Assembly (NCBI GenBank): GCA_029865515.1
Contig: JAOUGQ010000021.1
Span: 1-19,361 of the forward strand
Direction of reading: 5' to 3'
DNA length: 19,361 nt
DNA from: Nitrospirota bacterium
Lineage (GTDB): Bacteria; Nitrospirota; Nitrospiria; Nitrospirales; UBA8639
Part shown: positions 1 to 8,770 of the stretch, in pieces
Position numbering within the stretch: position 1 is the first letter of the stretch
Layout of the letters: every line of letters starts with the position of its first letter
Notes under the pieces: generated by a model
Seen by the model: the letters and a program-made list of their open reading frames with translations, nothing else
Told to the model about the DNA's origin: nothing
The model's database searches: none
Made by a program: the position numbers and the translations under genes

Positions 1-2
1 TT

Positions 3-1493
3 TTTGCTATTTATATCTTTGCGATACATATGCTCCTGCGACGGTACCTTTCGAGTTCCTTTGCCTTTTTTGGGACATTCGTGTGCCTCTTTAATGTACA
101 AATGTTCTTTCTGTCTGATTTGTGTTTCCCTGACATGCTTTATGGCTTGCTCACCGTTGGATTTCTGCTTGTCTATACACGTGAAAAAAGTTGGCCATCC
201 AGACCATGGGCGGGAGTTTTTGCCATTACAGCGTTTGCGTCACGTACAGCAGGGATCGTGCTTCTCGCAATTTGGATTGGCGAGGGACTTTGGAAAAAGG
301 AGTGGAGGACCGCGGTTATCCGAACCGTGGTGGGATTGGTTCCAGTTGTCGCGTGGTTCTCCTATGTGCACTATGTTGAAACCAGTATGGAGTATGAGCA
401 TCCGGCCTATGCATATCAGCGTGCCGATTACATGTTCTACAACGTTAGTTACGCAAAAAATTCTTCCCTCATTGACCCTTTTGATCCAGCATTAGGATAT
501 GCCACGGTCGTGGATCGGATCAATCGATTCATCCACAATGTGATGGTAGTGCCGAGATACATAGGAGAATCTGTGAGCACAACAAGACGTGTGTGGGAAA
601 TAGAGTGGGAAGCGATCAATAAGCAAACCGGAATCCCTTTGGGACCATCGTGGATTGTAGATATCCCTTTGTTTGCGCTGGGGGGGCTCGTTCTCTTTGG
701 GACAGCGATTCTTGTTATCCGCCGTCATGCAGTCGTTTCGCTTTGTGTGGGGAGTTCGCTATTGATCATGTTTCTCACTCCATGGCCAGGGCAATTTATT
801 CGCTATCTGATTCCCATTGTCCCATTGCTGGCCTTATCCTTATGCATGGCCGTCAAGTGGTTGCTCAGTTGGCTTCAGCAAGGCCGTTCAACTGCATGGA
901 AGGTGGTGAGCCGTACGATGGTCTATTTGGTGGTCATCGGCATTATTGCACAACAAATCGTTACCGTTGGCGCGGTATATGCCATAAGGCATCAATCTGT
1001 GCAATTCAACAATCGTCAAGGACACACAGTCAGCTATCGTCTTTTTTTCTATATGGATGCTTTTCGTGCCTTAGATGCTGGCCTTGATTGGCTGTTGGTG
1101 CATGCGAACGCCAGTGACATCATTGCCGTGTCGATGCCACATTGGGCATATTTAAGAACGGGAAACAAGGCGGTCATGATTCCTTTCGAATCCAACCCCT
1201 TCAAGGCGCAGCAACTTATGGATTCCGTGCCGGTGACCTATCTCATTCTTGACGAAGGCCTGGCTATTGATAGCAAGCGCTTCACCAAACGAATAGTCGA
1301 GAGATTTCCCGATAACTGGAAACGCGTCTACAGCGATGACATCATGACAGAAACTGGAGAACGGCATGAACAGGCGTTCGAAATTTATGAACGCGTCCAC
1401 CTTCAAGCTGGCGCCGTGCAGCCTGAGGCGGGGTCAGTGCTGTTCGTTCCTGAAAAATCCCCAGAGGAAAATGAGCTTCATGAAGCCGGTTAA
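3..1493 (+). CDS. GT39-like integral membrane glycosyltransferase (5' end missing)
   Basis: The frame is open from base 3 with no stop upstream of the first ATG at 30, so the gene begins outside the window and its N-terminus, including the expected acidic first-loop motif, is not seen. What remains (about 490 residues) is a polytopic membrane protein. Hydrophobic segments alternate with short basic loops over roughly the first 300 residues, and a soluble C-terminal part of about 170 residues follows. The segment with SDLCFPDMLYGLL near the start resembles the conserved stretch of GT39/ArnT/PMT-like GT-C enzymes, which transfer sugars from polyprenyl-phosphate donors on the outer face of the inner membrane. 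The 3' end overlaps the next gene by 23 bases, consistent with translational coupling in the glycosyltransferase operon. The GT-C class is fairly certain. Donor, acceptor and exact family are not. Confidence 0.72.
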   Translation, partial: FAIYIFAIHMLLRRYLSSSFAFFGTFVCLFNVQMFFLSDLCFPDMLYGLLTVGFLLVYTREKSWPSRPWAGVFAITAFASRTAGIVLLAIWIGEGLWKKEWRTAVIRTVVGLVPVVAWFSYVHYVETSMEYEHPAYAYQRADYMFYNVSYAKNSSLIDPFDPALGYATVVDRINRFIHNVMVVPRYIGESVSTTRRVWEIEWEAINKQTGIPLGPSWIVDIPLFALGGLVLFGTAILVIRRHAVVSLCVGSSLLIMFLTPWPGQFIRYLIPIVPLLALSLCMAVKWLLSWLQQGRSTAWKVVSRTMVYLVVIGIIAQQIVTVGAVYAIRHQSVQFNNRQGHTVSYRLFFYMDAFRALDAGLDWLLVHANASDIIAVSMPHWAYLRTGNKAVMIPFESNPFKAQQLMDSVPVTYLILDEGLAIDSKRFTKRIVERFPDNWKRVYSDDIMTETGERHEQAFEIYERVHLQAGAVQPEAGSVLFVPEKSPEENELHEAG

Positions 1494-3105
1494 TCCGAGT
1501 CCGCGGGAACAGTCACCGATTCTCGTCCGAGCGATGCAATGGCTCGATGACTGTGCGAAAGCTTTGCGGGATACGTGCGAACGGAAGAAGTTGTTGCTGC
1601 TGGGTGGCGTGTCATTGGTTTATTTTGTGACAACAAGCTTATTGGCCTCGCGCAAGCCTATGTGGAATGACGAACTGTTCACCTACTTTATCGCCCAGGC
1701 ACCCACGCTCTCTGGTATCTGGTCAGCGTTACTAACGGGCGCAGACCAGAATCCCTTCCCATTCTATGTGCTGACCCGATGGTCGCTTGCCGTGTTCGGT
1801 GTCCAGGAATGGGCCCTTCGCTTGCCGGAAATGGTCGGGGTGTGGGTGGCCGGGCTCTGCGTCTTTTCCATCGTCGCACGTCAAACTGAGGGATTATATG
1901 GATTTGTCGCGATGGTTTTTCTGTTTGTGACGGGAGCAAATTTTTATAGTTTTGAAGCAAGGCCGTACGGATTGGTGTTGGGTTTTTCAGCACTTGCATG
2001 GTTTTTCTGGCTACAGGCAACGCAGGGACGATCTCGGAAATTAACTGTGCCTGGGCTTGCTGCGAGTTTGGCTAGCGCTGTGTGTAGCCACTACTATGCT
2101 GTTTTTGTGTTTGTCCCATTAGGTATCGGTGAGCTCGTGCGTTCAATGGTTCGGCGTCGTGTTGATTGGCCCATCTGGTTCGCGATGTTGAGTGCGCTAT
2201 CCCCATTGGTGTTTTTAGCGCCTCTCATTGAACAAGCCAGAACCTATTCCCAAGGTTTTTGGGCTCGGCCAAGTTTGCATTCGATTCCGGAAGCCTATGC
2301 AGTCCTGCTGATGCCCACACCTTTGCTTGTTCTCGCAGTCCTGCTTATTAGCGGGGCTTATTCGCTGACGCTTTCTTTGGAGGTACGCCATCCAACTCTC
2401 GTAAAACACTCTCGCGTTCCTCTCCAGGAGGTCGCAGTGACATGTGGGTTTGTCGTGCTCCCATTCATTGCCATAGTGGCGACACTGCTCACAACAGGGG
2501 CATTTACTTTTCGGTATGCCTTACCCATGGTGCTTGGAGTCAGTGTCCTGATGGCTGTGGCGTTCTGGCGTCTTTTTCAAGGACAGCCTGTCGTGGGGGT
2601 AGCCTTTTTATTGCTGTTATTCACGGGGTTTGGCATGTTATTTGTTCGCAGCATACATAGTACGCCGGAAGCGTCCCTAGGGAAAGTCTACGAATTGATC
2701 ACACGTGAACCAATCATCAGTTTCCCCGTAGTCATTTCCGATGCTCATTCCTTCATGATGTTATCACAGTATGCTCCTCATGAACTGTCATCTCGTCTAG
2801 TTTATCTGGCAGATCCTAAGGCATCCTTGCGGCACCTCGGATACGATACGGTGGATCGAGGGATTCTAGATCTAAAACCGTGGTTTGGTTTCCATATTGA
2901 AGAATATTCTCAGTACCTTGAGGAACAACCTAGATTTCTTGTTTATGTAAACGGCGGACGCCCAGGGGGGCTAAACTGGCTCCTTACTGAACTGGCATCG
3001 GCACCGTACCATATTGAGTTGCGTGCGAAAATTGATGATCATCTATTGTTTCTCGTCACAAGCAATGCCTCCTTGCAGGCTGTATCCTTGAAAAAACAGC
3101 AATGA
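1471..3105 (+). CDS. GT39-family membrane glycosyltransferase
   Basis: A 544-residue polytopic membrane protein. I chose ATG 1471 because AGAGGA lies 4-5 bases upstream. The frame stays open back to 1366, but that extra sequence overlaps the previous gene and looks non-native. A first hydrophobic segment (about residues 41-60) is followed by PMWNDELF, with Asp67-Glu68 in the position of the acidic loop motif essential in GT-C enzymes such as PMT and ArnT. The motif FEARPYGL further on is also typical of the GT39 group (known family feature). About ten membrane segments follow, then a soluble tail of about 130 residues. The likely role is transfer of a sugar from a polyprenyl-phosphate donor to a lipid, polysaccharide or protein acceptor in the periplasm. 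It shares a 4-base ATGA overlap with the downstream GT2 gene, which could supply the polyprenyl-linked donor. The specific substrate cannot be read from the sequence. Confidence 0.82.
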   Translation: MSFMKPVNPSPREQSPILVRAMQWLDDCAKALRDTCERKKLLLLGGVSLVYFVTTSLLASRKPMWNDELFTYFIAQAPTLSGIWSALLTGADQNPFPFYVLTRWSLAVFGVQEWALRLPEMVGVWVAGLCVFSIVARQTEGLYGFVAMVFLFVTGANFYSFEARPYGLVLGFSALAWFFWLQATQGRSRKLTVPGLAASLASAVCSHYYAVFVFVPLGIGELVRSMVRRRVDWPIWFAMLSALSPLVFLAPLIEQARTYSQGFWARPSLHSIPEAYAVLLMPTPLLVLAVLLISGAYSLTLSLEVRHPTLVKHSRVPLQEVAVTCGFVVLPFIAIVATLLTTGAFTFRYALPMVLGVSVLMAVAFWRLFQGQPVVGVAFLLLLFTGFGMLFVRSIHSTPEASLGKVYELITREPIISFPVVISDAHSFMMLSQYAPHELSSRLVYLADPKASLRHLGYDTVDRGILDLKPWFGFHIEEYSQYLEEQPRFLVYVNGGRPGGLNWLLTELASAPYHIELRAKIDDHLLFLVTSNASLQAVSLKKQQ

Positions 3106-4256
3106 TTAACACAATTCAAAAAGAGTCGAGTCCGTTGCTCTCTGTTGTGATGCCTTGCCTGAACGAAGAGGCGGCCATCGGAGCGTGCATTCAGAAAATA
3201 CAGGCAACTCTTTCTCAGGCAAAAATTCATGGCGAAATCATCGTCTGCGACAATGGCTCCACAGACCGGTCGGTTGCCATTGCAAAGAGCATGGGTGTCC
3301 AAGTTGTCCATCAGCCGGAACGTGGATATGGCAATGCCTACTTGAAAGGTTTTTCAAGTGCCAGGGGAACCTATCTCGTCATGGGTGATGCCGACGATAC
3401 CTACGACTTCACCCTCATCCCGACTTTTCTAGAAAAACTCGATGAAGGGTACGACTTTGTCACTGGAAGCCGGTATCTCCAAGGAGGACCAACCTCGATT
3501 CCTTTCCTGCATCGATTTTTGGGAAACCCACTCCTCACGGCCATCCTCAATATCCTGTTTAAAACCACGTATACGGATGTGTATTGCGGCTTTCGGGCGT
3601 TCAGCCGTAAGGCCTATGATCAGATTAAACCGGTCAGCCCCGGAATGGAATTTAACCTCGAGCTAGCCATCAACGCGGGGTTAGCTCACTTGAAGTCGAC
3701 TGAGATTCCAATCCGACTACATGAGCGCAAAGGTGAATCGAAACTGCGAACATTCCGGGACGGGTGGCGCAGCCTGCGGATGATGCTGATTTATTGTCCG
3801 AATAAAGTGTTCCTTATACCGGGACTGTTCGCGATCTCGCTTGGACTTGGCGCCCATTTCCTGTCACTGGCAGGCTTGGTCCGTTTCCATGGAGAACCGC
3901 TCGGTACAGTGACCGGGATATTCGGGACGATCTTCAGCGTCACCGGATTTCAAATTCTCAACCTCTGGTTGCACGCCAAAACCTATTCCTGGAGCCGCCG
4001 TTTCGATGCAGACAATCCAGGCCTGGCCGGATTTTATGAGTGGTTCAAGTTGGAAACGGGATTATTTTGTGGTTTCCTCCTTCTTCTGGTTGGTGGAGCG
4101 ATCCTCAGTGTCCTCGTCTTTGAATGGATCCAGTCGAGTTTTGGGCCTTTGCGCACACCGGAATGGGTCTCGTTCGGCGCAACACTGGTGATTATGGGAG
4201 CGGGGACCATATTTTCGTCATTGTTCATTTCTGCCATGTCCATGAAAAAAGCGTAA
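3102..4256 (+). CDS. DPM1-like family 2 glycosyltransferase with membrane C-terminus
   Basis: A 384-residue protein with an N-terminal GT-A domain. It shows SVVMPCLNEE at residues 14-23, VCDNGSTD at 48-55 (nucleotide binding), and GDADDT near 95-100 as the metal-binding acidic motif. After about residue 235 there are four hydrophobic stretches (about 236-256, 268-292, 320-342, 355-378). This layout is the one seen in polyprenyl-phosphate mannosyl/glucosyltransferases related to DPM1 and GtrB, which load a sugar onto undecaprenyl phosphate at the cytoplasmic face (family knowledge). The start ATG overlaps the stop of the preceding GT39 gene by four bases. That pairing fits a donor-maker next to donor-users, which is inference. 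The sugar is undetermined. Confidence 0.85.
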   Translation: MINTIQKESSPLLSVVMPCLNEEAAIGACIQKIQATLSQAKIHGEIIVCDNGSTDRSVAIAKSMGVQVVHQPERGYGNAYLKGFSSARGTYLVMGDADDTYDFTLIPTFLEKLDEGYDFVTGSRYLQGGPTSIPFLHRFLGNPLLTAILNILFKTTYTDVYCGFRAFSRKAYDQIKPVSPGMEFNLELAINAGLAHLKSTEIPIRLHERKGESKLRTFRDGWRSLRMMLIYCPNKVFLIPGLFAISLGLGAHFLSLAGLVRFHGEPLGTVTGIFGTIFSVTGFQILNLWLHAKTYSWSRRFDADNPGLAGFYEWFKLETGLFCGFLLLLVGGAILSVLVFEWIQSSFGPLRTPEWVSFGATLVIMGAGTIFSSLFISAMSMKKA

Positions 4257-4284
4257 TGGACTCAAGAGAGGATCAACTATTGTT

Positions 4285-5340
4285 ATGAAAGTCTTTATTA
4301 CGGGTTCCAGTGGCCTCATCGGGTCTGAACTCGTGAGCTTTTTTGACAGCCGTGCCGGCTGTGTCCTTGGAATAGACAATAATATGCGTGCGGATTTTTT
4401 CGGACCGGAAGGGGACACCACGTGGAATCTTCAACGCCTGCGTCAGAGCACGCGCCATTTTCAACATCATCAACTGGATATTCGTGACCGTGAAGGACTC
4501 TCTCGTTTTTATAAGGATCACGCTCCATTTGATCTTATTGTGCATTGTGCCGCCCAACCCAGTCACGATTTGGCGGCCCGTCGACCGTTCGATGATTTTG
4601 ACGTCAACGCGACCGGAACCCTCAATATTTTGGAGATGACCCGCCAACATTGTCCGGAAGCTGTCTTCGTCTTCATGTCCACTAACAAGGTTTATGGTGA
4701 TGCGCCCAATGAGTTGCCTTTAAAGGAACTGGATCGACGATGGGACTATGCCAATGGAGAAGATTACCAGGGCGTGACGGAAGCGATGCGGATTGACCGT
4801 TCGAAGCATTCATTATTCGGAGCAGGAAAAGTGGCAGCTGATGTGTTGACGCAAGAGTATGGCCGCTACTTTGACATGAAGACGCACTGTCTCCGCGGTG
4901 GTTGCCTGACTGGTCCGAACCATTCAGGCGTCGAACTCCACGGATTCCTGTCGTATCTGGTCAAGACGCAGTTGAGTGGAAAGACCTATCGAATCTATGG
5001 GTATAAGGGGAAGCAGGTGAGGGACAACATACACAGTTTCGATGTTGCCCGGGCCATTGAAGAGATCTATGCCAATCCCCGATGCGGAGAAGTCTACAAC
5101 ATGGGAGGCGGGCGAGCGAATTCCTGTTCCATCTTGGAAGCCTTCGACATGGTAGAAGCGTTGACAGGGAAGAGGATGCAGTACGAGTACGTCGATCAGC
5201 CCCGTTCAGGAGATCACATCTGCTATATCAGCGATCTGTCCCGATTTCAGAGCCACTATCCGAAGTGGTCGGTGACCAAGTCGCTCGACGATGTGTTCCA
5301 TGACATTGTTGAGGCCTGGACTGTTCGGAGGCCTGAGTGA
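4285..5340 (+). CDS. NAD-dependent epimerase, CDP-paratose 2-epimerase-like (extended SDR)
   Basis: A 351-residue extended short-chain dehydrogenase/reductase. The Rossmann glycine motif TGSSGLIG sits at residues 6-13. HCAAQPSHD near 87-95, STNKVYGD at 132-139 and RGGCLTGPNHSG near 204-215 are strongly reminiscent of the CDP-paratose/CDP-tyvelose 2-epimerase branch (RfbE/Tyv). These enzymes interconvert nucleotide-linked sugars through a keto intermediate with bound NAD. At the usual YxxxK catalytic site I read FGAGK (178-182): the lysine is present but the tyrosine is phenylalanine. From memory this substitution recurs in a related bacterial subgroup, so it need not mean inactivity. No CDP-sugar synthesis genes (rfbF, rfbG, rfbH or rfbS types) are in the window, so the real substrate may differ. 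A purine-rich AGAGAGGA lies about 12 bases before the ATG, slightly far for a ribosome binding site. Only 9 bases separate the gene from the next. Confidence 0.82.
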   Translation: MKVFITGSSGLIGSELVSFFDSRAGCVLGIDNNMRADFFGPEGDTTWNLQRLRQSTRHFQHHQLDIRDREGLSRFYKDHAPFDLIVHCAAQPSHDLAARRPFDDFDVNATGTLNILEMTRQHCPEAVFVFMSTNKVYGDAPNELPLKELDRRWDYANGEDYQGVTEAMRIDRSKHSLFGAGKVAADVLTQEYGRYFDMKTHCLRGGCLTGPNHSGVELHGFLSYLVKTQLSGKTYRIYGYKGKQVRDNIHSFDVARAIEEIYANPRCGEVYNMGGGRANSCSILEAFDMVEALTGKRMQYEYVDQPRSGDHICYISDLSRFQSHYPKWSVTKSLDDVFHDIVEAWTVRRPE

Positions 5341-5349
5341 AAGACTTCT

Positions 5350-6933
5350 ATGAGCACCTCTGACGGATCCATGCTCCAGACCCTTGCCCTTCGTGAGAAG
5401 ACCCGTGACGAGTATTTTACGCGGCGGGATCCAATTGCGTCAGATCGTTTGCGCTGGCGCGCGCAGACATTCCGGCATATGGTTCATCTCCTGCCCGGAC
5501 AAAGTATCCTCGAGATCGGGTGTGGCCGGAGGTTGTTCATCCGGCAACTTATTCAGGTTACCCACGGTCGAAATCCCATCACGGCCGTGACCTTCGATTC
5601 TTCCAGCAGAAGTTCCGTTGACTGCCAGGAACCGGTAGAAATGGTCACCGCCGAATCGTTCCCGGGAACCTTGAAAGGACGGCAATTCGATTTCATCGTC
5701 GCAATGGATTTGCTCGATCAGCGCAACTGCGCGTCCATCCTTCAGGAGGCCCACGGACTTTTGAAGCCGGGTGGACAAGTTTTGTTTTATGAAAGTAACC
5801 CATGGAATGTCGTGCTCAAAATCCGTCGCGGGCTCAATGGTCTGTTGGGCCGGTCCGATCCTCGATCGCTTCTCAGTCGCCGTCAATTATATGAACTAAT
5901 GTCGGAAGTCGGATTTATCAGAGTCTTTGCCGTGTTTAATGATTTTGTGTTTGCGCCTCTTTCTCCTCGATTCGTCTGGTTATTCCGCAATCTTTCGATC
6001 ATCCTGGAAAACGCGCCAGGAATCCGGACATTGGCCGGATCCATTTTAGTCCATGGCCAAAAACCCCCGCGTGCGGTCGAAAGGCCAGCGGTCTCGCTTG
6101 CCCTGCACAAGGAACTCAGCCAGTCCCTCTCCGTTGTCGTTCCTTGTTATAACGAAGAAATGAATGTCGCTCCCCTCGTAGAAGGACTGAGGCGTTTCTA
6201 TGATGATTATCTTTATGAAATTATTCTCGTTGATGATAATAGTAGAGATGGAACAGCCACCGTCATTCGACGCCTAGCCGAAAAAGATTCCAGGATTCGC
6301 CTCCTCTCCCGTACCGGGCCCAATGGAGTAGGGCGTGCTTTGCGCGATGGCTATCGGGCGGCGACAGGTCGCTACGTCCTGACCATGGACTGTGATTTTC
6401 AGCATCTCCTGCCCGATCTTTCCGAGCTGTTCGACGCTGCAGTGGAAGGGTACGATGTTGTTGTTGGCAGCCGGTTTTCCCGGCACAGTGTTTTGCTTAA
6501 TTATCCTTTTGGTAAAATCCTTGCCAACCGCGGCTTTCATCTCATTGCCCAACTCCTCCTGTTTCGCCGCTTTCGTGACCTGACGAATAACCTCAAATTG
6601 TTTCGCCGCGAGGTGGTGGACCAGCTCCAATTGCTTGAACCCTGGTTTGCCGTCAATGCCGAGACGGGATTGCAACCTCTCTTAATGGGATACCAGGTCA
6701 AAGAAGTGCCGATTTCCTGGATTAATCGTACACCCGATATGGGTATGTCCTCTTTTACGCTGGCGCGAGTCGGCTGGGGATATTGGCGGGTACTTGGCCG
6801 TCTCTGGCTGAAGTGTCTGTTCGGAATTGGAGCCTATCGAACGTTATCCCTTTCTAAAGAGAGAAGAGGCACCTGCCGGACGGAGGATGCCCAACGGCTA
6901 AGGCCTATTCCGGAGCCCAGGAAATTGGGATGA
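5350..6933 (+). CDS. Methyltransferase-GT2 glycosyltransferase fusion
   Basis: A 527-residue two-domain protein. Residues about 20-235 form a class I SAM-dependent methyltransferase-like domain, with motif I as ILEIGCG at 53-59, an FDFIVAMD strand near 113-120 and LLKPGGQVLF at 137-146. The second half of the glycine-rich loop is GRRLF rather than the common GxGxG, so SAM binding may be altered. Residues about 259-500 form a DPM1-like GT2 domain: SVVVPCYNEE 261-270, VDDNSRDGT 294-302, the acidic MDCDFQH 346-352 (usual form DADLQH), and VGSRF 372-376. The ends are hydrophilic and no clear multi-span membrane tail is present. The fusion could couple sugar transfer to O- or N-methylation of the same glycan, perhaps capping it. 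That is inference. It overlaps the next gene by four bases (ATGA). Confidence 0.83.
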   Translation: MSTSDGSMLQTLALREKTRDEYFTRRDPIASDRLRWRAQTFRHMVHLLPGQSILEIGCGRRLFIRQLIQVTHGRNPITAVTFDSSSRSSVDCQEPVEMVTAESFPGTLKGRQFDFIVAMDLLDQRNCASILQEAHGLLKPGGQVLFYESNPWNVVLKIRRGLNGLLGRSDPRSLLSRRQLYELMSEVGFIRVFAVFNDFVFAPLSPRFVWLFRNLSIILENAPGIRTLAGSILVHGQKPPRAVERPAVSLALHKELSQSLSVVVPCYNEEMNVAPLVEGLRRFYDDYLYEIILVDDNSRDGTATVIRRLAEKDSRIRLLSRTGPNGVGRALRDGYRAATGRYVLTMDCDFQHLLPDLSELFDAAVEGYDVVVGSRFSRHSVLLNYPFGKILANRGFHLIAQLLLFRRFRDLTNNLKLFRREVVDQLQLLEPWFAVNAETGLQPLLMGYQVKEVPISWINRTPDMGMSSFTLARVGWGYWRVLGRLWLKCLFGIGAYRTLSLSKERRGTCRTEDAQRLRPIPEPRKLG

Positions 6934-8504
6934 CCATGAATCGCCAAATGGCGTGTACCTCTCAGGGTACACGAGTTATAAAAGAATCCGTCTTTGGGCG
7001 ACGGGATAGTTTCCAGTTCTATGCCCTGACGGTCTTAACCGTGCTAGCAACGATAGCCTTTTTGCTCTCCTGGTTCAGGCTTGAGGCTTGGAGGGAATAT
7101 CCGGTGATGTTATCCGTCCTTTCGGTGATTGCCCTGGTCATTCTTGGAAATGCTCAAGGACGGTGGCTTTTGTTACCGCACATGAGAAAACCGCGACCTC
7201 TTGAAGCACGACCGGGCTGGAAAGTAGGGGTGGTGACGACGATTGTGCCTGATATCGAACCGTTGTTTATCTTAGAGAAGACACTCGACGCACTCGTGGC
7301 TCTCGATTACCCCCATGAAACCTGGGTCCTGGACGAGGGAGATGACGAACGGGTCAAGGAACTCTGTGTGAAGAGAGGGGCCTTTCACTTCAGCCGAAAG
7401 CATCAACCACAATATCAAACAGAAACTGGGCTTTTTCGGAAAGCAACAAAGTATGGAAACTACAACGCATGGTTACATGAAATCGGATACGAACGATATG
7501 AATTTGTGACGGCATTTGATCCGGATCATGTTCCGGAGCGGACTTTTTTATCGCAGGTTATTGGATATTTTGAAGACTCAACGATCGGATACGTTCAGGC
7601 CCCACAGGTGTATTCCAACCAAGATGTGAATTTCATCGCACGGGGTGCAGCAGAGGAATCTTTCGCATTTTATTCCTCGGTCCAAATGGCCAGTTACGGA
7701 TTGGGATATCCGATTATTGTGGGGTGTCATAACACACACCGTATGTGTGCCCTTCGGGAAATTGGCGGTTTTCCGCCACATGATGCCGATGATCTGTTGC
7801 TCACTCTTCTCTACAGAAATTGGAAATGGGAAGGGGTTTATGTGCCAGAGGTGCTCGCACGCGGTTTGGCCCCTGCCGAATGGTATACGTATTTGAACCA
7901 GCAACGCCGGTGGGCTCGTTCACTCCTTGATATCAAACTCAAGATCGCCCCATCCCTGGTCCACAATTTATCAATTTCTTCCAGGTTCATGAATGTGTTG
8001 CACGGATTGACCTACTTGCATAAGAGTTTCATTCTGCCTATTGCCATTTTTCTCATTGCCGGGATGTTGGTAGGGGGAAAAATGCCAAAGGTGTTGAATG
8101 CAGAAACTGTGATGACCGGAGGACTATTACTTGTCATACTCCAATTTTGCGAGCGGTATCGACAACGCTTTTATTTGGACTGGAAGCGGGAACGAGGGTT
8201 TCATTGGCGAGCCGGTGTCTTGCAGTTTGCGAAATGGCCCTATCTCATCATGGCCTTTATCGATGTGATTTTCGATCGGCGATTTCCCTATTTAATCACT
8301 TCAAAGGTTCCAGGGACTACTCGCGCTTCGCTCGCTTTATGGCCTCATATCTTCACCCTGAGCATGGTCGGCATTTCTTGGGGAATCGGTCTTTCCATTC
8401 ACGAGACCGTTCCGGTCGAGGTGCAATTTTGTGCCGGGATTACCATGATGACAACCTTCCTACTTTTGGTAACTGAGTGGTATGGTGTGCCTCGATCGAC
8501 TTGA
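6930..8504 (+). CDS. Cellulose-synthase-like processive GT2 glycosyltransferase
   Basis: A 524-residue membrane glycosyltransferase. Two N-terminal hydrophobic segments (about 28-49 and 58-76) precede a cytoplasmic GT-A domain. This carries the hallmarks of BcsA/hyaluronan-synthase-type enzymes: an acidic residue set at LDEGDD (134-139), FDPDH at 196-200 as the DxD metal site, DADD near 285-288 in the place of the TED base motif, and QQRRW at 324-328 (the QxxRW acceptor motif). Several more membrane segments follow (about 362-382, 394-408, 432-448, 470-490 and 496-516). Family knowledge places these enzymes as builders of beta-linked polymers extruded through their own membrane channel. There is no PilZ domain and no bcsB or bcsC partner here, so it is not standard bacterial cellulose synthase. 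It is the last gene of the operon; no strong terminator was seen immediately after it. Confidence 0.84.
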   Translation: MTMNRQMACTSQGTRVIKESVFGRRDSFQFYALTVLTVLATIAFLLSWFRLEAWREYPVMLSVLSVIALVILGNAQGRWLLLPHMRKPRPLEARPGWKVGVVTTIVPDIEPLFILEKTLDALVALDYPHETWVLDEGDDERVKELCVKRGAFHFSRKHQPQYQTETGLFRKATKYGNYNAWLHEIGYERYEFVTAFDPDHVPERTFLSQVIGYFEDSTIGYVQAPQVYSNQDVNFIARGAAEESFAFYSSVQMASYGLGYPIIVGCHNTHRMCALREIGGFPPHDADDLLLTLLYRNWKWEGVYVPEVLARGLAPAEWYTYLNQQRRWARSLLDIKLKIAPSLVHNLSISSRFMNVLHGLTYLHKSFILPIAIFLIAGMLVGGKMPKVLNAETVMTGGLLLVILQFCERYRQRFYLDWKRERGFHWRAGVLQFAKWPYLIMAFIDVIFDRRFPYLITSKVPGTTRASLALWPHIFTLSMVGISWGIGLSIHETVPVEVQFCAGITMMTTFLLLVTEWYGVPRST

Positions 8505-8770
8505 AAGTTTCGAGCTCCTGAGTCCTGCAGTTCCAATAATTCCATATCATGCGATGGCAAAAACTGAATACGGTATTGTCAAGTTACGGTAATTTGAACA
8601 ACATTCAGGCAATACACGAATTCCAATCGCATTGATTTTTCAGAATCCATGTTACCGTCCCGAGGTAGTAAATCTGCCCAATTTACTTTAAGTTCATGGT
8701 ATGGAAGCTCCTGTTTGAACGCTGCGGCATTATACTCACCGTAATCGCCCTTCATAAACAGGAGGGACTC
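8505..8770. other. Gene-free stretch, probably the left flank of a decayed IS110 element
   Basis: This stretch of 266 bases lies between the glycosyltransferase operon and the transposase remnant. No convincing gene was found on either strand. The minus frame 8579-8755 is open for 58 codons and reads somewhat protein-like, but it lacks a ribosome binding site. In intact IS110-group elements the non-coding end before the transposase encodes the bridge RNA, so a degenerate copy could lie here. I cannot demonstrate the fold by eye. Confidence 0.35.

Noticed and set aside
1366..1470. Upstream extension of the second GT39 gene
   Set aside because: It lies inside the coding region of the previous gene, and a better start with a ribosome site exists at 1471.
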